Of a stretch of 16,012 nt of DNA, positions 1-8,159 are shown in pieces. The DNA is from an uncultured Fidelibacterota bacterium. GTDB lineage: Bacteria; Marinisomatota; Marinisomatia; Marinisomatales; UBA1611. Numbering within the stretch: the stretch's first letter is position 1; every line of letters begins with the position of its first letter. The notes below the pieces were generated by a model. That model saw only the letters and a program-made list of their open reading frames with translations, did no database searches and was not told the DNA's origin. Where the stretch lies: the NCBI GenBank assembly GCA_913043185.1, contig CAJWMI010000040.1, positions 1 to 16,012 on the forward strand, given 5' to 3'. Both the position numbers and the translations under genes were made by a program.

Positions 1-2
1 AT

Positions 3-497
3 CTAAAAAGTAAAAAATCGCGATATATTATCACCTCTGGAGGTGGCGGTGGAATTATGGAGGCTGCAAATAGAGGTGCAAAGGAAGCCGGTGGAATCTC
101 GATAGGACTAACTATCTCCTTGCCATTTGAGGCATCAGGAAATGACTATATATCAAAGGATTTAGAACTAAAGTTTCATTATTTTTTTATGAGAAAATTT
201 TGGTTTTTATATTTAGCGAAAGCCTTAGTTGTGTGGCCAGGAGGTTTCGGCACACTTGATGAGGTAATGGAAACACTTACTCTGATTCAAACTGAAAAAT
301 TAAAAAAACGATTGCCCATAGTGCTCTATGGGTCTGAGTTTTGGAACTCTGTTGTCAACTGGGATTATCTAGTAGAATGTGGAACAATATCTGAAGAAGA
401 TTTAGATCTGTTCTATATTTCAGATAGTGTTGAAGACACGTATAATTATATAGTAAAATATATCGAAGAGTATAAACTAAAAGGTCCAAATTTTTAA
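3..497 (+). CDS. LOG family protein (TIGR00730 / lysine decarboxylase-like), 5'-truncated by window edge
   Basis: The reading frame is open from the left window edge, so the true start and the N-terminal part of the Rossmann fold are missing. Two hallmarks of the LOG family are visible: a glycine-rich loop followed by IMEAANRGAKEAGG (about 40-100), and the PGGFGTLDE motif (about 237-265), with a conserved RK pair upstream in MRKFWF. In characterised LOG proteins this motif and a nearby arginine form the active site that hydrolyses nucleoside 5'-monophosphates such as cytokinin ribotides to base and ribose 5-phosphate. The substrate of this bacterial member cannot be told from sequence. The glycine loop reads GGGGG where GGGPG is usual. 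It has no signal peptide in the visible part and is probably cytoplasmic. Its TAA stop directly abuts the ATG of the next gene, so the two are probably co-transcribed. Family assignment is secure; substrate is not. Confidence 0.9.
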   Translation, partial: LKSKKSRYIITSGGGGGIMEAANRGAKEAGGISIGLTISLPFEASGNDYISKDLELKFHYFFMRKFWFLYLAKALVVWPGGFGTLDEVMETLTLIQTEKLKKRLPIVLYGSEFWNSVVNWDYLVECGTISEEDLDLFYISDSVEDTYNYIVKYIEEYKLKGPNF

Positions 498-3400
498 ATG
501 GTGAAAAATATCCTATTCATTATTTTCCCAGTGCTATTAATGGCCCAGACTGAGCCTATAGAAAACTTACATGAAAATTTACCTAGAGTCTGGACACTAA
601 CGCATGCCATGATCCACACTGATCCCGGTAATTTTATCAAAGACGGGTCCATAACAATTAGAAACGGGAAAATCGAGGCCGTTGGTAGATACATAAAAAC
701 ACCGAAAGATGCGTTTGAAATAGATCTAAAAGGTGCACATGTATATGCCGGGTTTATTGAGAGCTGGCTCGAGAAAGAATTGTTAAATGAGAAATCCAAG
801 AGCACGAGAAAACACTGGGACAAAAAAGTTAGACCCGAGCATAGATCTGTAGACAACCTTAGTATCAAAAACAAAGAAATAAAAGAGCTCCGGTCTCTGG
901 GATTCACAACCGCACACTTAGCACCTAAGCAAGGAATATTCAGGGGTCAAACTGGTATAATAAACCTGATGGATAGGCCTAAACCGATCAAATCATCTGT
1001 AGCACAAGTGATTGACTTTAAATACAGAGCGAAAGGCCAACGGACTTATCCAAGATCGCTCCTTGGCGTAATTGCACATATCCGCCAGACGTTCTTTGAC
1101 TCAGAATGGTATATTAAAGCCCAAGAAATCTTTGAAGCCTATCCTGCTGAAAATGAGCCTCTTGCAGCAAACATAGCACTAGAAAGTCTTGGAATGTCAC
1201 GAGCCGTAAATAAACCATTTGTTTTTGTTACTACAAATGAAACTTATTCACACAGAGCAATGAACATTGTAAATGAGTTTAACCTAAATCCATGGATATT
1301 AGGAAGCGGATATGAATACAGAAGGCTAGATTATTTTTCAAATCATAAAGTATTTTTTATTTTACCAATTGATTTTCCATCAAAACCTAATGTTGTAAAA
1401 CCAATGAGTGATTTGCAATATTCGACAGAGGAACTAAAACACTGGGACATGGCTCCTGATAATTTATTTTATATCAATGATGCTGGATTTGATTTCTCGA
1501 TCACTAGTCATAGCCTAAAAAAGAAGTCCCAGTTTCGTAAGAATATTCAAAAAATTATAGACAGGGGTCTGAGTGAAGATATTGTACTTGCTGCTCTAAC
1601 AACTCGGCCTGCAGCGGCACTAGGAATGCACAAATCTTTGGGTAAAATAGCTCCTGGGTATGATGCAAACCTTGTGATTGTAGATGGAGAATATTTTAAT
1701 CCAGAATCAAGAGTAGTGAGCGTTTGGATTGAGGGAAATGAGCACTTTATTGCCTCCAAAAAAACGCCAACCTTCTTAGGCACCTGGTCACTAAAATATA
1801 GCGGAAGCGCATATGATCTGAAAATTGAAGATCTATTAAAACAACAGTCTATTGAAAAACAAAAAAAGTTTTATAAAGGTTCAATTTCCATCAATAACAA
1901 ATCAGTAGAGATCTATAATCTTGATATTTTTGAGTCGTCTATATCTTTTACTATTGATGGGTCCAAGCTAGGGCTAAAAGGGACACTATCTTTTAGCGGT
2001 GATTTATCAAATGATCAAATCACAGGTACAGTAAAAAACTATATGGATAATTCTCTTTCGTTTCAGGCAGATAGAAAACAATTAGATAAAAAAATTGAAA
2101 GAACGAGAGAGAAATTCAGTGACCTATCTATATTCTATCCTGAAGGCGCATACGGTCTACTTAAAGACCATTCAAAACCAAATGCTATTCTAATCAATGA
2201 TGCTACGCTCTGGACCTGCGGGCCTAAAGGAACACTCGCAGAGTGGGATATACTTTTTGTTGATGGTAAGATTGAACAAGTAGCGCCTGACATCAGTGTA
2301 CCACAAGGAAGTGCTATCATTATAGAAGGCGCAGGAAAACATGTTACTCCTGGCCTGATCGACTGCCACAGTCACTCAGCAGCAAGCTCGATCAATGAAG
2401 GTACTCAATATATTACAGCAGAAGTCCGTATCAGGGATGTTATTGACCCAAATGATATTAACATATACAGGCAACTCGGTGGAGGCCTGACCACTGCTAA
2501 TGTTCTCCATGGTTCTGCAAACCCAATTGGCGGCCAAAACGCTGTCATAAAACTACGATGGGGAAAAGGAGCCAATGACCTTTTACTGAAAAATGCTCCC
2601 CAGGGTATCAAGTTTGCTTTAGGCGAAAATGTAAAACAAGCAAACTGGAGTGGTACCAACCGCTATCCTCAGACACGTATGGGCGTAGAACAAGTCATGC
2701 GTGATGCATTTCGTTCAGCTTTAGACTATAAGCATGCGAATGAAAACTATTTAAGAAATTCAAAATCTCGGAGGATTAAAATTCCCCCAAGAAAGGACCT
2801 GGAACTTGACGCGCTGGTTGAGATACTTGAAGGAAAAAGACTAGTACACTGTCACTCATATCGTCAGGATGAGATACTAATGTTAACCAGGGTGGCTGAA
2901 GATTTTGGCTTTAAGATAGCAACCTTTCAACATGTCCTCGAGGGATACAAAGTCGCAGAGAGAATTGCGGAACATGGAGCAGGAGCATCAACCTTCTCTG
3001 ACTGGTGGCAGTATAAGTTTGAGGTGATTGATGCAATACCATATAACGGCAGTCTGATGACAAAAAATAATGTTGTCGTATCATTCAACTCAGATGATGA
3101 CGAGCTCGCAAGAAGACTAAACACAGAAGCAGCAAAGGCAATTCAATATGGTGGTCTTGATCCAAATGAAGCCCTAAAGCTTGTGACAATAAACCCGGCA
3201 AAACAGCTACAGATTGATAAATATGTCGGCTCACTAGAGCCAAAAAAGGATGCAGATTTCGTTATATGGGATGGTGATCCTCTATCGGTCTATAGCCAGG
3301 TAGAAGAAACATGGATTGATGGAATAAGATATTATTCAAAAAAAGAGAATGAGCTTCTTGAGGAAAGAGATAGTGACCTCAGAAGAAATATTATTCAAAA

Positions 3401-3521
3401 AATACTGTCGACTCCAGGCAAGAGTTCTACCGGGTCAAATATTAAAAGTAAAACATCGAAATATGACACAGAATACCACTGCGATAGTGAAGATGACACA
3501 GGAATATATGATGGTCAATAA
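498..3521 (+). CDS. Exported tandem amidohydrolase, two modules, only the second with an intact metal site
   Basis: This 1007-residue protein begins with a signal peptide (hydrophobic residues 4-15, likely cleavage after LLMA). Module 1 (about 30-430) has the N-terminal beta-sandwich and C-terminal strands of imidazolonepropionase/dihydroorotase-like amidohydrolases. Where the metal-binding HxH should follow the PGFID-type strand it reads YAGFIESWLE, so this module is probably not catalytic. An intervening beta-rich segment (about 430-560) links to module 2 (about 565-965). That module keeps the ligand set: PGLIDCHSH (His624, His626), HCH (His784, His786), His812 in FQH, and Asp866 in NSDDD, followed by the usual NPAKQL and KDADFVIWDGDPL elements. 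It therefore probably hydrolyses an amide or peptide-like bond in the periplasm; the substrate is unknown. From recall, related double proteins occur in Bacteroidota-like genomes beside a shorter amidohydrolase, as here. The start ATG abuts the previous stop. Confidence 0.9.
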   Translation: MVKNILFIIFPVLLMAQTEPIENLHENLPRVWTLTHAMIHTDPGNFIKDGSITIRNGKIEAVGRYIKTPKDAFEIDLKGAHVYAGFIESWLEKELLNEKSKSTRKHWDKKVRPEHRSVDNLSIKNKEIKELRSLGFTTAHLAPKQGIFRGQTGIINLMDRPKPIKSSVAQVIDFKYRAKGQRTYPRSLLGVIAHIRQTFFDSEWYIKAQEIFEAYPAENEPLAANIALESLGMSRAVNKPFVFVTTNETYSHRAMNIVNEFNLNPWILGSGYEYRRLDYFSNHKVFFILPIDFPSKPNVVKPMSDLQYSTEELKHWDMAPDNLFYINDAGFDFSITSHSLKKKSQFRKNIQKIIDRGLSEDIVLAALTTRPAAALGMHKSLGKIAPGYDANLVIVDGEYFNPESRVVSVWIEGNEHFIASKKTPTFLGTWSLKYSGSAYDLKIEDLLKQQSIEKQKKFYKGSISINNKSVEIYNLDIFESSISFTIDGSKLGLKGTLSFSGDLSNDQITGTVKNYMDNSLSFQADRKQLDKKIERTREKFSDLSIFYPEGAYGLLKDHSKPNAILINDATLWTCGPKGTLAEWDILFVDGKIEQVAPDISVPQGSAIIIEGAGKHVTPGLIDCHSHSAASSINEGTQYITAEVRIRDVIDPNDINIYRQLGGGLTTANVLHGSANPIGGQNAVIKLRWGKGANDLLLKNAPQGIKFALGENVKQANWSGTNRYPQTRMGVEQVMRDAFRSALDYKHANENYLRNSKSRRIKIPPRKDLELDALVEILEGKRLVHCHSYRQDEILMLTRVAEDFGFKIATFQHVLEGYKVAERIAEHGAGASTFSDWWQYKFEVIDAIPYNGSLMTKNNVVVSFNSDDDELARRLNTEAAKAIQYGGLDPNEALKLVTINPAKQLQIDKYVGSLEPKKDADFVIWDGDPLSVYSQVEETWIDGIRYYSKKENELLEERDSDLRRNIIQKILSTPGKSSTGSNIKSKTSKYDTEYHCDSEDDTGIYDGQ
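3500..3503 (+). promoter_or_regulatory. Ribosome binding site deciding the start of the second amidohydrolase-like gene
   Basis: AGGA lies 7 bases before the ATG at 3511 and 4 bases before the in-frame ATG at 3508. The spacing favours 3511, which also gives a clean signal peptide. The site lies within the last codons of the upstream gene, so the two genes are probably translationally coupled. Confidence 0.5.
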
Positions 3522-4836
3522 ACTACTTCCATTCCTGCTAATTATTTGCGTAGGTCTTTCTAATGATCAAATACCTGGCGAAATACAAAAAAGGCCTATC
3601 CTTCTTAAAGGAGGAATACTGCATACTGTGTCAACAGAGGTGCTAGATGGCTATGATATTCTATTTGCAAAAGGGAAAATAGTCAGAATAGAAAAAAATA
3701 TAATGGCATCGCCTGAGACAGATGTGTATGATGTATTTGGCAAACATATTATCCCAAGTTATATCGCCCCAATAACGAGATTAGGGTTGGTTGAAATTGG
3801 CCTGGTGCGTCAGTCTGTTGACTATGCAGAAAGAGGATCAATAAATCCAAATGTAAAGGCCAATGTGAGCTATAACCCGGACTCAGAACTAATCCCAGTC
3901 ACCAGATCAAATGGAGTTTTAATCGCTAACTCAGTGCCTGCTGGGGGCCGTATCTCAGGACAGTCATCAGTTATGATGCTGGATGGTTGGACCTGGGAGC
4001 AGGCAACTCTAAAGCACCCTTCCGGGCTGCACATAAACTGGCCATCAATGAAAATTAATTATGGGAAAAATGTTAAAAAATCAGAAAAGAAGCAGCGTGA
4101 AGACATTCAAAAATCAATCCGTGATCTTGACGATATGATACGAAATGTTCGTGCTTATTTCCTTCGAATAAAGCAAAGGAATCGAATAGCAGATGCGAGA
4201 CAAAAGGCTGACCTAAGGCTAGAGTCCATGATCCCATTTGTGATTGAAAAAAAGAGTATTTTTATCCACGCTAATGAAGCAAAACAGATTGAGTCTGCGG
4301 TCAATTGGGCTAGGAAAAATGATCTCAAAATTATCATTGTCGGAGGCACTGATAGCTGGAGACTAACAGATCTACTCGTCAAAAATAATATTCCAGTCAT
4401 CCTAGACAAGGTTGAAAAAGTTCCTATGCGCAGGTTCGAGCCAGTACACCTTCCATACAAGACACCATTTTTATTAAAAGAAGGCGGCGTGCAATTCTGT
4501 ATAAATACTAGAATCGGTTACCCACATGATGGAAATGTTCGTAACCTCCCAAATGAGGCTATGAGGGCAGCTGCATATGGACTGCAGAAGTCAGAAGCAC
4601 TGAAGTCTATAACTCTTAGTGCTGCTGAAATCCTGGATATAGATGATCTGGTTGGATCTCTTGATGTTGGAAAGGATGCAACATTTTTTATTTCAGATAA
4701 AGCGCCGATGGAAATGTATCCAAAAGTACTAATGGCCTTTATTCAAGGCAGAGAGGTTGATCTTAGTGACCGCCAGAAAATGCTGTACAAAAAATATCAG
4801 GAAAAATATCGCAGACTTGGCCAACTAAATCCATAA
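3511..4836 (+). CDS. Exported amidohydrolase-like protein lacking the HxH motif
   Basis: This is 441 residues from the chosen start. The frame is open further upstream (to 3349), but that stretch lies inside the preceding gene. The 3511 start has AGGA at good spacing and gives the signal peptide MVNKLLPFLLIICVGLS. The body is an amidohydrolase fold: an N-terminal strand set with GGILHTVSTEVLDG, and C-terminal RNLPNEAMRAAAYGL and KDATFFISD elements, which are strong family landmarks. Where HxH would stand, the sequence reads IIPSYIAPITRLGLVEIG. HANEAKQI and IVGGTDSW occupy the positions of later ligands, and NTRIGYPHD replaces the usual SD. Loss of these ligands suggests it is not a classical metallohydrolase; it may pair with the upstream double protein as a partner subunit. 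The tight 11-base overlap supports a shared complex or pathway. The family is fairly certain and the activity is unknown. Confidence 0.85.
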   Translation: MVNKLLPFLLIICVGLSNDQIPGEIQKRPILLKGGILHTVSTEVLDGYDILFAKGKIVRIEKNIMASPETDVYDVFGKHIIPSYIAPITRLGLVEIGLVRQSVDYAERGSINPNVKANVSYNPDSELIPVTRSNGVLIANSVPAGGRISGQSSVMMLDGWTWEQATLKHPSGLHINWPSMKINYGKNVKKSEKKQREDIQKSIRDLDDMIRNVRAYFLRIKQRNRIADARQKADLRLESMIPFVIEKKSIFIHANEAKQIESAVNWARKNDLKIIIVGGTDSWRLTDLLVKNNIPVILDKVEKVPMRRFEPVHLPYKTPFLLKEGGVQFCINTRIGYPHDGNVRNLPNEAMRAAAYGLQKSEALKSITLSAAEILDIDDLVGSLDVGKDATFFISDKAPMEMYPKVLMAFIQGREVDLSDRQKMLYKKYQEKYRRLGQLNP

Positions 4837-4867
4837 ATCTTTATCATTTCTTTAAATAAAATTCTTG

Positions 4868-6142
4868 ATGACTAATAGTTCAACAATAAAACATGCTGCA
4901 GTATTAGGCGCAGGAGTAATGGGAGCACAGCTTTCTGGATTATTTGCGAATAAAGGAATTAAAACATATTTGTTTGATATATCAATCGAACTAGCAACTA
5001 GTGGAAAAAATCGTTTAAAAACTCTAAAACCTGCCCCACTAGAAAATCCTGAAAATATAGATCTTATTACACCCTGCTGCTATGATTCTGACATTGAAAA
5101 GATTATAGAAGCAGACTGGGTATTGGAAGCAGTAGCAGAGAATCTTGATATAAAGCTCAAAGTCTATGATATATTATTACCTTATCTAAAAGATTCTGCT
5201 ATTTTAACTACAAACACTTCTGGCATTACCCTTATAGAATTATCACAAAATTTTTCGTTAGAATTGAAAAATAGATTTATGGTTACCCATTTTTTTAACC
5301 CACCAAGATATATGCAGCTATTGGAACTAGTAAAAAGCGAGGACACCTCTCCAGAGACATACAATATCATATCTGACTTTGGTAAAAATGTGCTAGATAA
5401 AGGGATCGTCCCTGCCAAAGACACGCCGAATTTTATTGGAAATCGTGTAGGCGTTTTTGGCCTTATGTCTACAATAAATATTGCTATGAAAATGGGCATG
5501 AATATTGAAACCGTTGACGCCCTCACTGGTACAATATGTGGTAGGCCTAAGAGTGCTACCTTTCGGACAGCAGATGTGATTGGGCTTGATGTATTAAAAA
5601 ATGTGGCAATGACAACCTATCAAAAATCAAAGCATGATGAATCTATAGAAATGTTCAAAATACCAGAAACAATGGAACTTCTCATTGAGAATGGTAACCT
5701 TGGTCAAAAAACAAAAGCAGGTTTCTATAAAAAAGATGATAACGGAAATATCTTAGTCTTAGACTTAGATAGCAGAGAATACAGACCAATTGGGAAAATT
5801 GAATTAGGATTAGATGATAATATTATTCAAAATGACAACGTTGGTCAGCGGATAAATGCTTTAATTAATTTAGACTCAAAATATGGAGAATTTTTCTGGG
5901 AAATTTTATCAAGGATGCTCCTGTACTGTGCGAACCGTATACCAGAGATATCAGACTCATATAAAGATATAGATAACGCAATGAAATGGGGCTTTGGTTG
6001 GGAATTTGGCCCGTTTGAGATATGGGATATGATTGGTTTTACCTCATCATTAAGAAGAATGGAATCAAATAATAAAACTATACCAAAATGGATAGAAAAA
6101 ATGGAGTCTAAAGAAAAACGGGGCTTCTATTTAATAAACTAA
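4868..6142 (+). CDS. 3-hydroxyacyl-CoA dehydrogenase, stand-alone two-C-domain form
   Basis: This 424-residue cytoplasmic enzyme catalyses NAD-dependent oxidation of 3-hydroxyacyl-CoA to 3-ketoacyl-CoA in beta-oxidation. The Rossmann fingerprint VLGAGVMGA (Gly14, Gly16, Gly19) opens the NAD domain. NTSGITL, THFFNPPRYMQLLEL (catalytic His141 and Glu153, twelve residues apart as in human HADH) and FIGNRVG (Asn192) complete the active site. Residues about 190-290 form the first helical C-domain. A second copy (about 310-415, with GWEFGPFEIWDMIGF) is of the kind found in multifunctional FadB/FadJ/FadN proteins. The chain stops just after this, so no enoyl-CoA hydratase domain is attached. The start is ATG 4868; a TTG one codon upstream is possible. 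No clear Shine-Dalgarno is seen. It follows the amidohydrolase gene by 31 bases and is probably the last gene of that run, since a terminator follows. Confidence 0.9.
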   Translation: MTNSSTIKHAAVLGAGVMGAQLSGLFANKGIKTYLFDISIELATSGKNRLKTLKPAPLENPENIDLITPCCYDSDIEKIIEADWVLEAVAENLDIKLKVYDILLPYLKDSAILTTNTSGITLIELSQNFSLELKNRFMVTHFFNPPRYMQLLELVKSEDTSPETYNIISDFGKNVLDKGIVPAKDTPNFIGNRVGVFGLMSTINIAMKMGMNIETVDALTGTICGRPKSATFRTADVIGLDVLKNVAMTTYQKSKHDESIEMFKIPETMELLIENGNLGQKTKAGFYKKDDNGNILVLDLDSREYRPIGKIELGLDDNIIQNDNVGQRINALINLDSKYGEFFWEILSRMLLYCANRIPEISDSYKDIDNAMKWGFGWEFGPFEIWDMIGFTSSLRRMESNNKTIPKWIEKMESKEKRGFYLIN

Positions 6143-6152
6143 CTGATATTAT

Positions 6153-6192
6153 AACCTGATTGGAGAGTCATTGGGTTTAATCGGGTTTTTTT
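6153..6192 (+). terminator. Rho-independent terminator after the 3-hydroxyacyl-CoA dehydrogenase gene
   Basis: AACCTGATT (6153-6161) pairs with AATCGGGTT (6179-6187) over nine positions including one G.T wobble, across a 17-base loop. A run of seven T (6186-6192) overlaps and follows the right arm. It starts 11 bases after the stop codon, as expected for the end of the left transcription unit. Confidence 0.75.
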
Positions 6193-6198
6193 GTTTGT

Positions 6199-6205
6199 GG
6201 GAGGA
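6199..6205 (+). promoter_or_regulatory. Shine-Dalgarno-like GGGAGGA before the GH20 gene
   Basis: This purine-rich sequence lies 12 bases before ATG 6218, a little farther than ideal. It is the only SD-like signal here. It argues against a TTG start at 6191, which would sit in the terminator T-run. Confidence 0.4.
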
Positions 6206-6217
6206 TGGGTAGATTTC

Positions 6218-8131
6218 ATGATGATTAAGAGTATCATACCAAAAATATTCTTTCTATTGTTTATCACATTTTTATTTACTTGCGAATCAAGTAGAAGTAT
6301 ATCAACCGGAGGTGGAGAGACATCTGATAGCATTCTTCATCCTATGCCATGGAATGCTATTCACATTGGTATAAATTCAAATTCAATTGATCGTTTGATC
6401 GATGCAGTAAATAATGTAATGCCTAGATTGGGAATCAATCTATTAATTGTCGAAGTGAATTATAACTTTGAATATGAGTCATATCCGCAATTAAGGAATG
6501 ATAATCCAGTAAGTAAAATTCAGATGAAAAAGCTTATAAGCGCTTGTAAAAATAATGAGATCCGGATTATCCCTCAATTTCAGAGTCTAGGACACCAATC
6601 GTGGTCAAAAAAGACCCATCCATTATTAAAGAATTTTCCTGAATTTGATGAGACTCCTATGATCCCACTAGATAATCCAGGTATCTATTGCCGTAACTGG
6701 TGTCCACTTAATCCTGATGTATATGATGTGGTGTTTACATTAATTGATGAATTGATCGAAGTCTTTGAACCTGATGCATTTCACGTTGGTATGGATGAGG
6801 TACGTCTTCTTGCACATGACCAGTGTGATAGATGTAGAGGATATGATCCGGCTGTATTATATGCTAAAGCAGTACGAGATATGTATGCCCATATAAGCGG
6901 GCGACACGGTTTAAAAATGTTGATGTGGGGTGATATGCTAATCGATCCAGAATATATTACCTTTGTAGCAGGGCCACTGACTCACCGTGCTGTAGACATG
7001 ATACCGAAAGATATTATTATTTGTGATTGGCAATATGGTTTACAGAGTTATTATCCATCAATACCATATTTTATTGATCGAGGGTTTCAGGTGCTCCCTT
7101 CTAGCTGGGACAATCCAGATGCAGCTCTAGCACTTATGCATGCCGGCAGGAGAAATGCAGGTAGCAAAATGCTTGGTCATTTATTTACTGTCTGGGGTGG
7201 TTCAACTATTTTACCAGAAATATTAATAGACGGACTAAACCACGATAAAGCAAAAGGTCATATTCGCGGAGCAGCAAAAGCAATCTTGGATCTTGCTCCT
7301 ATGGTTGATGCTTCACCTAAGTCTACCTTAATTATTCCAAGAGGAACATCTGCAAGTGATAGTTCTATTACCATATCTGCTGGATTATACCCAGTTGGAA
7401 ACTATGATAAGAAAATAGTTGGCGCTTCTGCTTCTGTGAATATTATTAATGATGATTATGATATAGTAAAAACATTAGGGGATATAACAATTGACCATTT
7501 CATGATAAAAGATTTCAAAACAAAATTAATCCCAGGAAATTATCGAGCAGCTTTATTTGGAAGTGTGGAACTTGATGATGAGGAAAGAAAGGAATTTGAA
7601 ATATTCAGTAATAGATTTGGTATAGCAGACCCAATTTCACATGATGGGCGTGGCGCTGTTACCTGGGTTAGTTTTCCGCCAAGCCCCAAATATCCTGCAA
7701 ATGGTGCAGTAACATTAACCGATGGAATCGTTGGGCCAATGGACTGGGATTGGGGGGACTGGCTATCATTTGAGGGTCTTGATCTGGAAGCAACCCTTGA
7801 CCTTGGAAAAGTTATACCAATACAAAATATTCAGCTTTATTGTCTCCAGAATCAGGGCCCCTATGTGTTCATGCCAACAAAGGTATATTTTTCACTTTCT
7901 ACAGACGGCATTACTTTCAATGAAGTAAGTGAGATCCTGCCAAAAACATCTCCTAAGTATGATGGCCCTATTATTGAGGTTTTTGATGCAGTAATTCCTC
8001 ACACAACTGCAAGATATATTCGTGTGAAGGCTGATAATACAGGTATATGTCCTGATTGGCATCCAGGTGCCGGTGCTAAGGCTTGGCTAATGGCCGGAGA
8101 GGTTGTTGTAAATCCGGCTGGTTTTGAATAG
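6218..8131 (+). CDS. GH20-type beta-hexosaminidase-like lipoprotein with C-terminal F5/8C domain
   Basis: The 637-residue chain starts with a short hydrophobic signal ending in FLFTC, so Cys22 is a plausible lipidation site, although Phe-Thr before the Cys is not a perfect lipobox. Residues about 45-360 form a TIM-barrel-like glycoside hydrolase. HVGMDEV (His189, catalytic pair Asp193-Glu194) matches the GH20 HxGxDE signature, whose Glu is the acid/base and whose Asp orients the substrate acetamido group. The MLMWGDML and FTVWGG tryptophans fit the sugar pocket. GH20 enzymes remove terminal N-acetylhexosamines, for example from chitin or glycans. The usual GH20b domain before the barrel is absent. 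A beta-rich middle of unknown type (about 365-480) is followed by an F5/8 type C (discoidin-like) module (about 480-637), often glycan-binding. It probably acts at the cell surface or in the periplasm. Family is likely; exact sugar is unknown. Confidence 0.85.
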   Translation: MMIKSIIPKIFFLLFITFLFTCESSRSISTGGGETSDSILHPMPWNAIHIGINSNSIDRLIDAVNNVMPRLGINLLIVEVNYNFEYESYPQLRNDNPVSKIQMKKLISACKNNEIRIIPQFQSLGHQSWSKKTHPLLKNFPEFDETPMIPLDNPGIYCRNWCPLNPDVYDVVFTLIDELIEVFEPDAFHVGMDEVRLLAHDQCDRCRGYDPAVLYAKAVRDMYAHISGRHGLKMLMWGDMLIDPEYITFVAGPLTHRAVDMIPKDIIICDWQYGLQSYYPSIPYFIDRGFQVLPSSWDNPDAALALMHAGRRNAGSKMLGHLFTVWGGSTILPEILIDGLNHDKAKGHIRGAAKAILDLAPMVDASPKSTLIIPRGTSASDSSITISAGLYPVGNYDKKIVGASASVNIINDDYDIVKTLGDITIDHFMIKDFKTKLIPGNYRAALFGSVELDDEERKEFEIFSNRFGIADPISHDGRGAVTWVSFPPSPKYPANGAVTLTDGIVGPMDWDWGDWLSFEGLDLEATLDLGKVIPIQNIQLYCLQNQGPYVFMPTKVYFSLSTDGITFNEVSEILPKTSPKYDGPIIEVFDAVIPHTTARYIRVKADNTGICPDWHPGAGAKAWLMAGEVVVNPAGFE

Positions 8132-8132
8132 A

Positions 8133-8152
8133 ATAAGCTGCGTGAGCCTTAT
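8133..8152. terminator. Weak hairpin between convergent genes
   Basis: ATAAGCT and AGCCTTAT pair over seven bases with one bulged C around the loop GCGTG. It lies in the 28-base gap between convergent stop codons, a natural place for a shared terminator. Neither side carries a T-run, so intrinsic termination is doubtful. Confidence 0.25.
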
Positions 8153-8159
8153 GATCTAA

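Noticed and set aside
494..907. Antisense open frame of 137 codons opposite the first amidohydrolase
   Set aside because: It lies wholly against a strongly supported gene, has no recognisable domain and looks like a shadow frame.
3349..3510. An N-terminal extension of the second amidohydrolase-like protein from 3349
   Set aside because: It overlaps the conserved end of the upstream protein by over 170 bases, and the internal ATG at 3511 has a ribosome binding site and opens a clean signal peptide.
6191..6217. TTG start at 6191 for the GH20-like protein
   Set aside because: It falls in the T-run of the terminator and would add polar residues before the lipoprotein signal; ATG 6218 after GGGAGGA is better.
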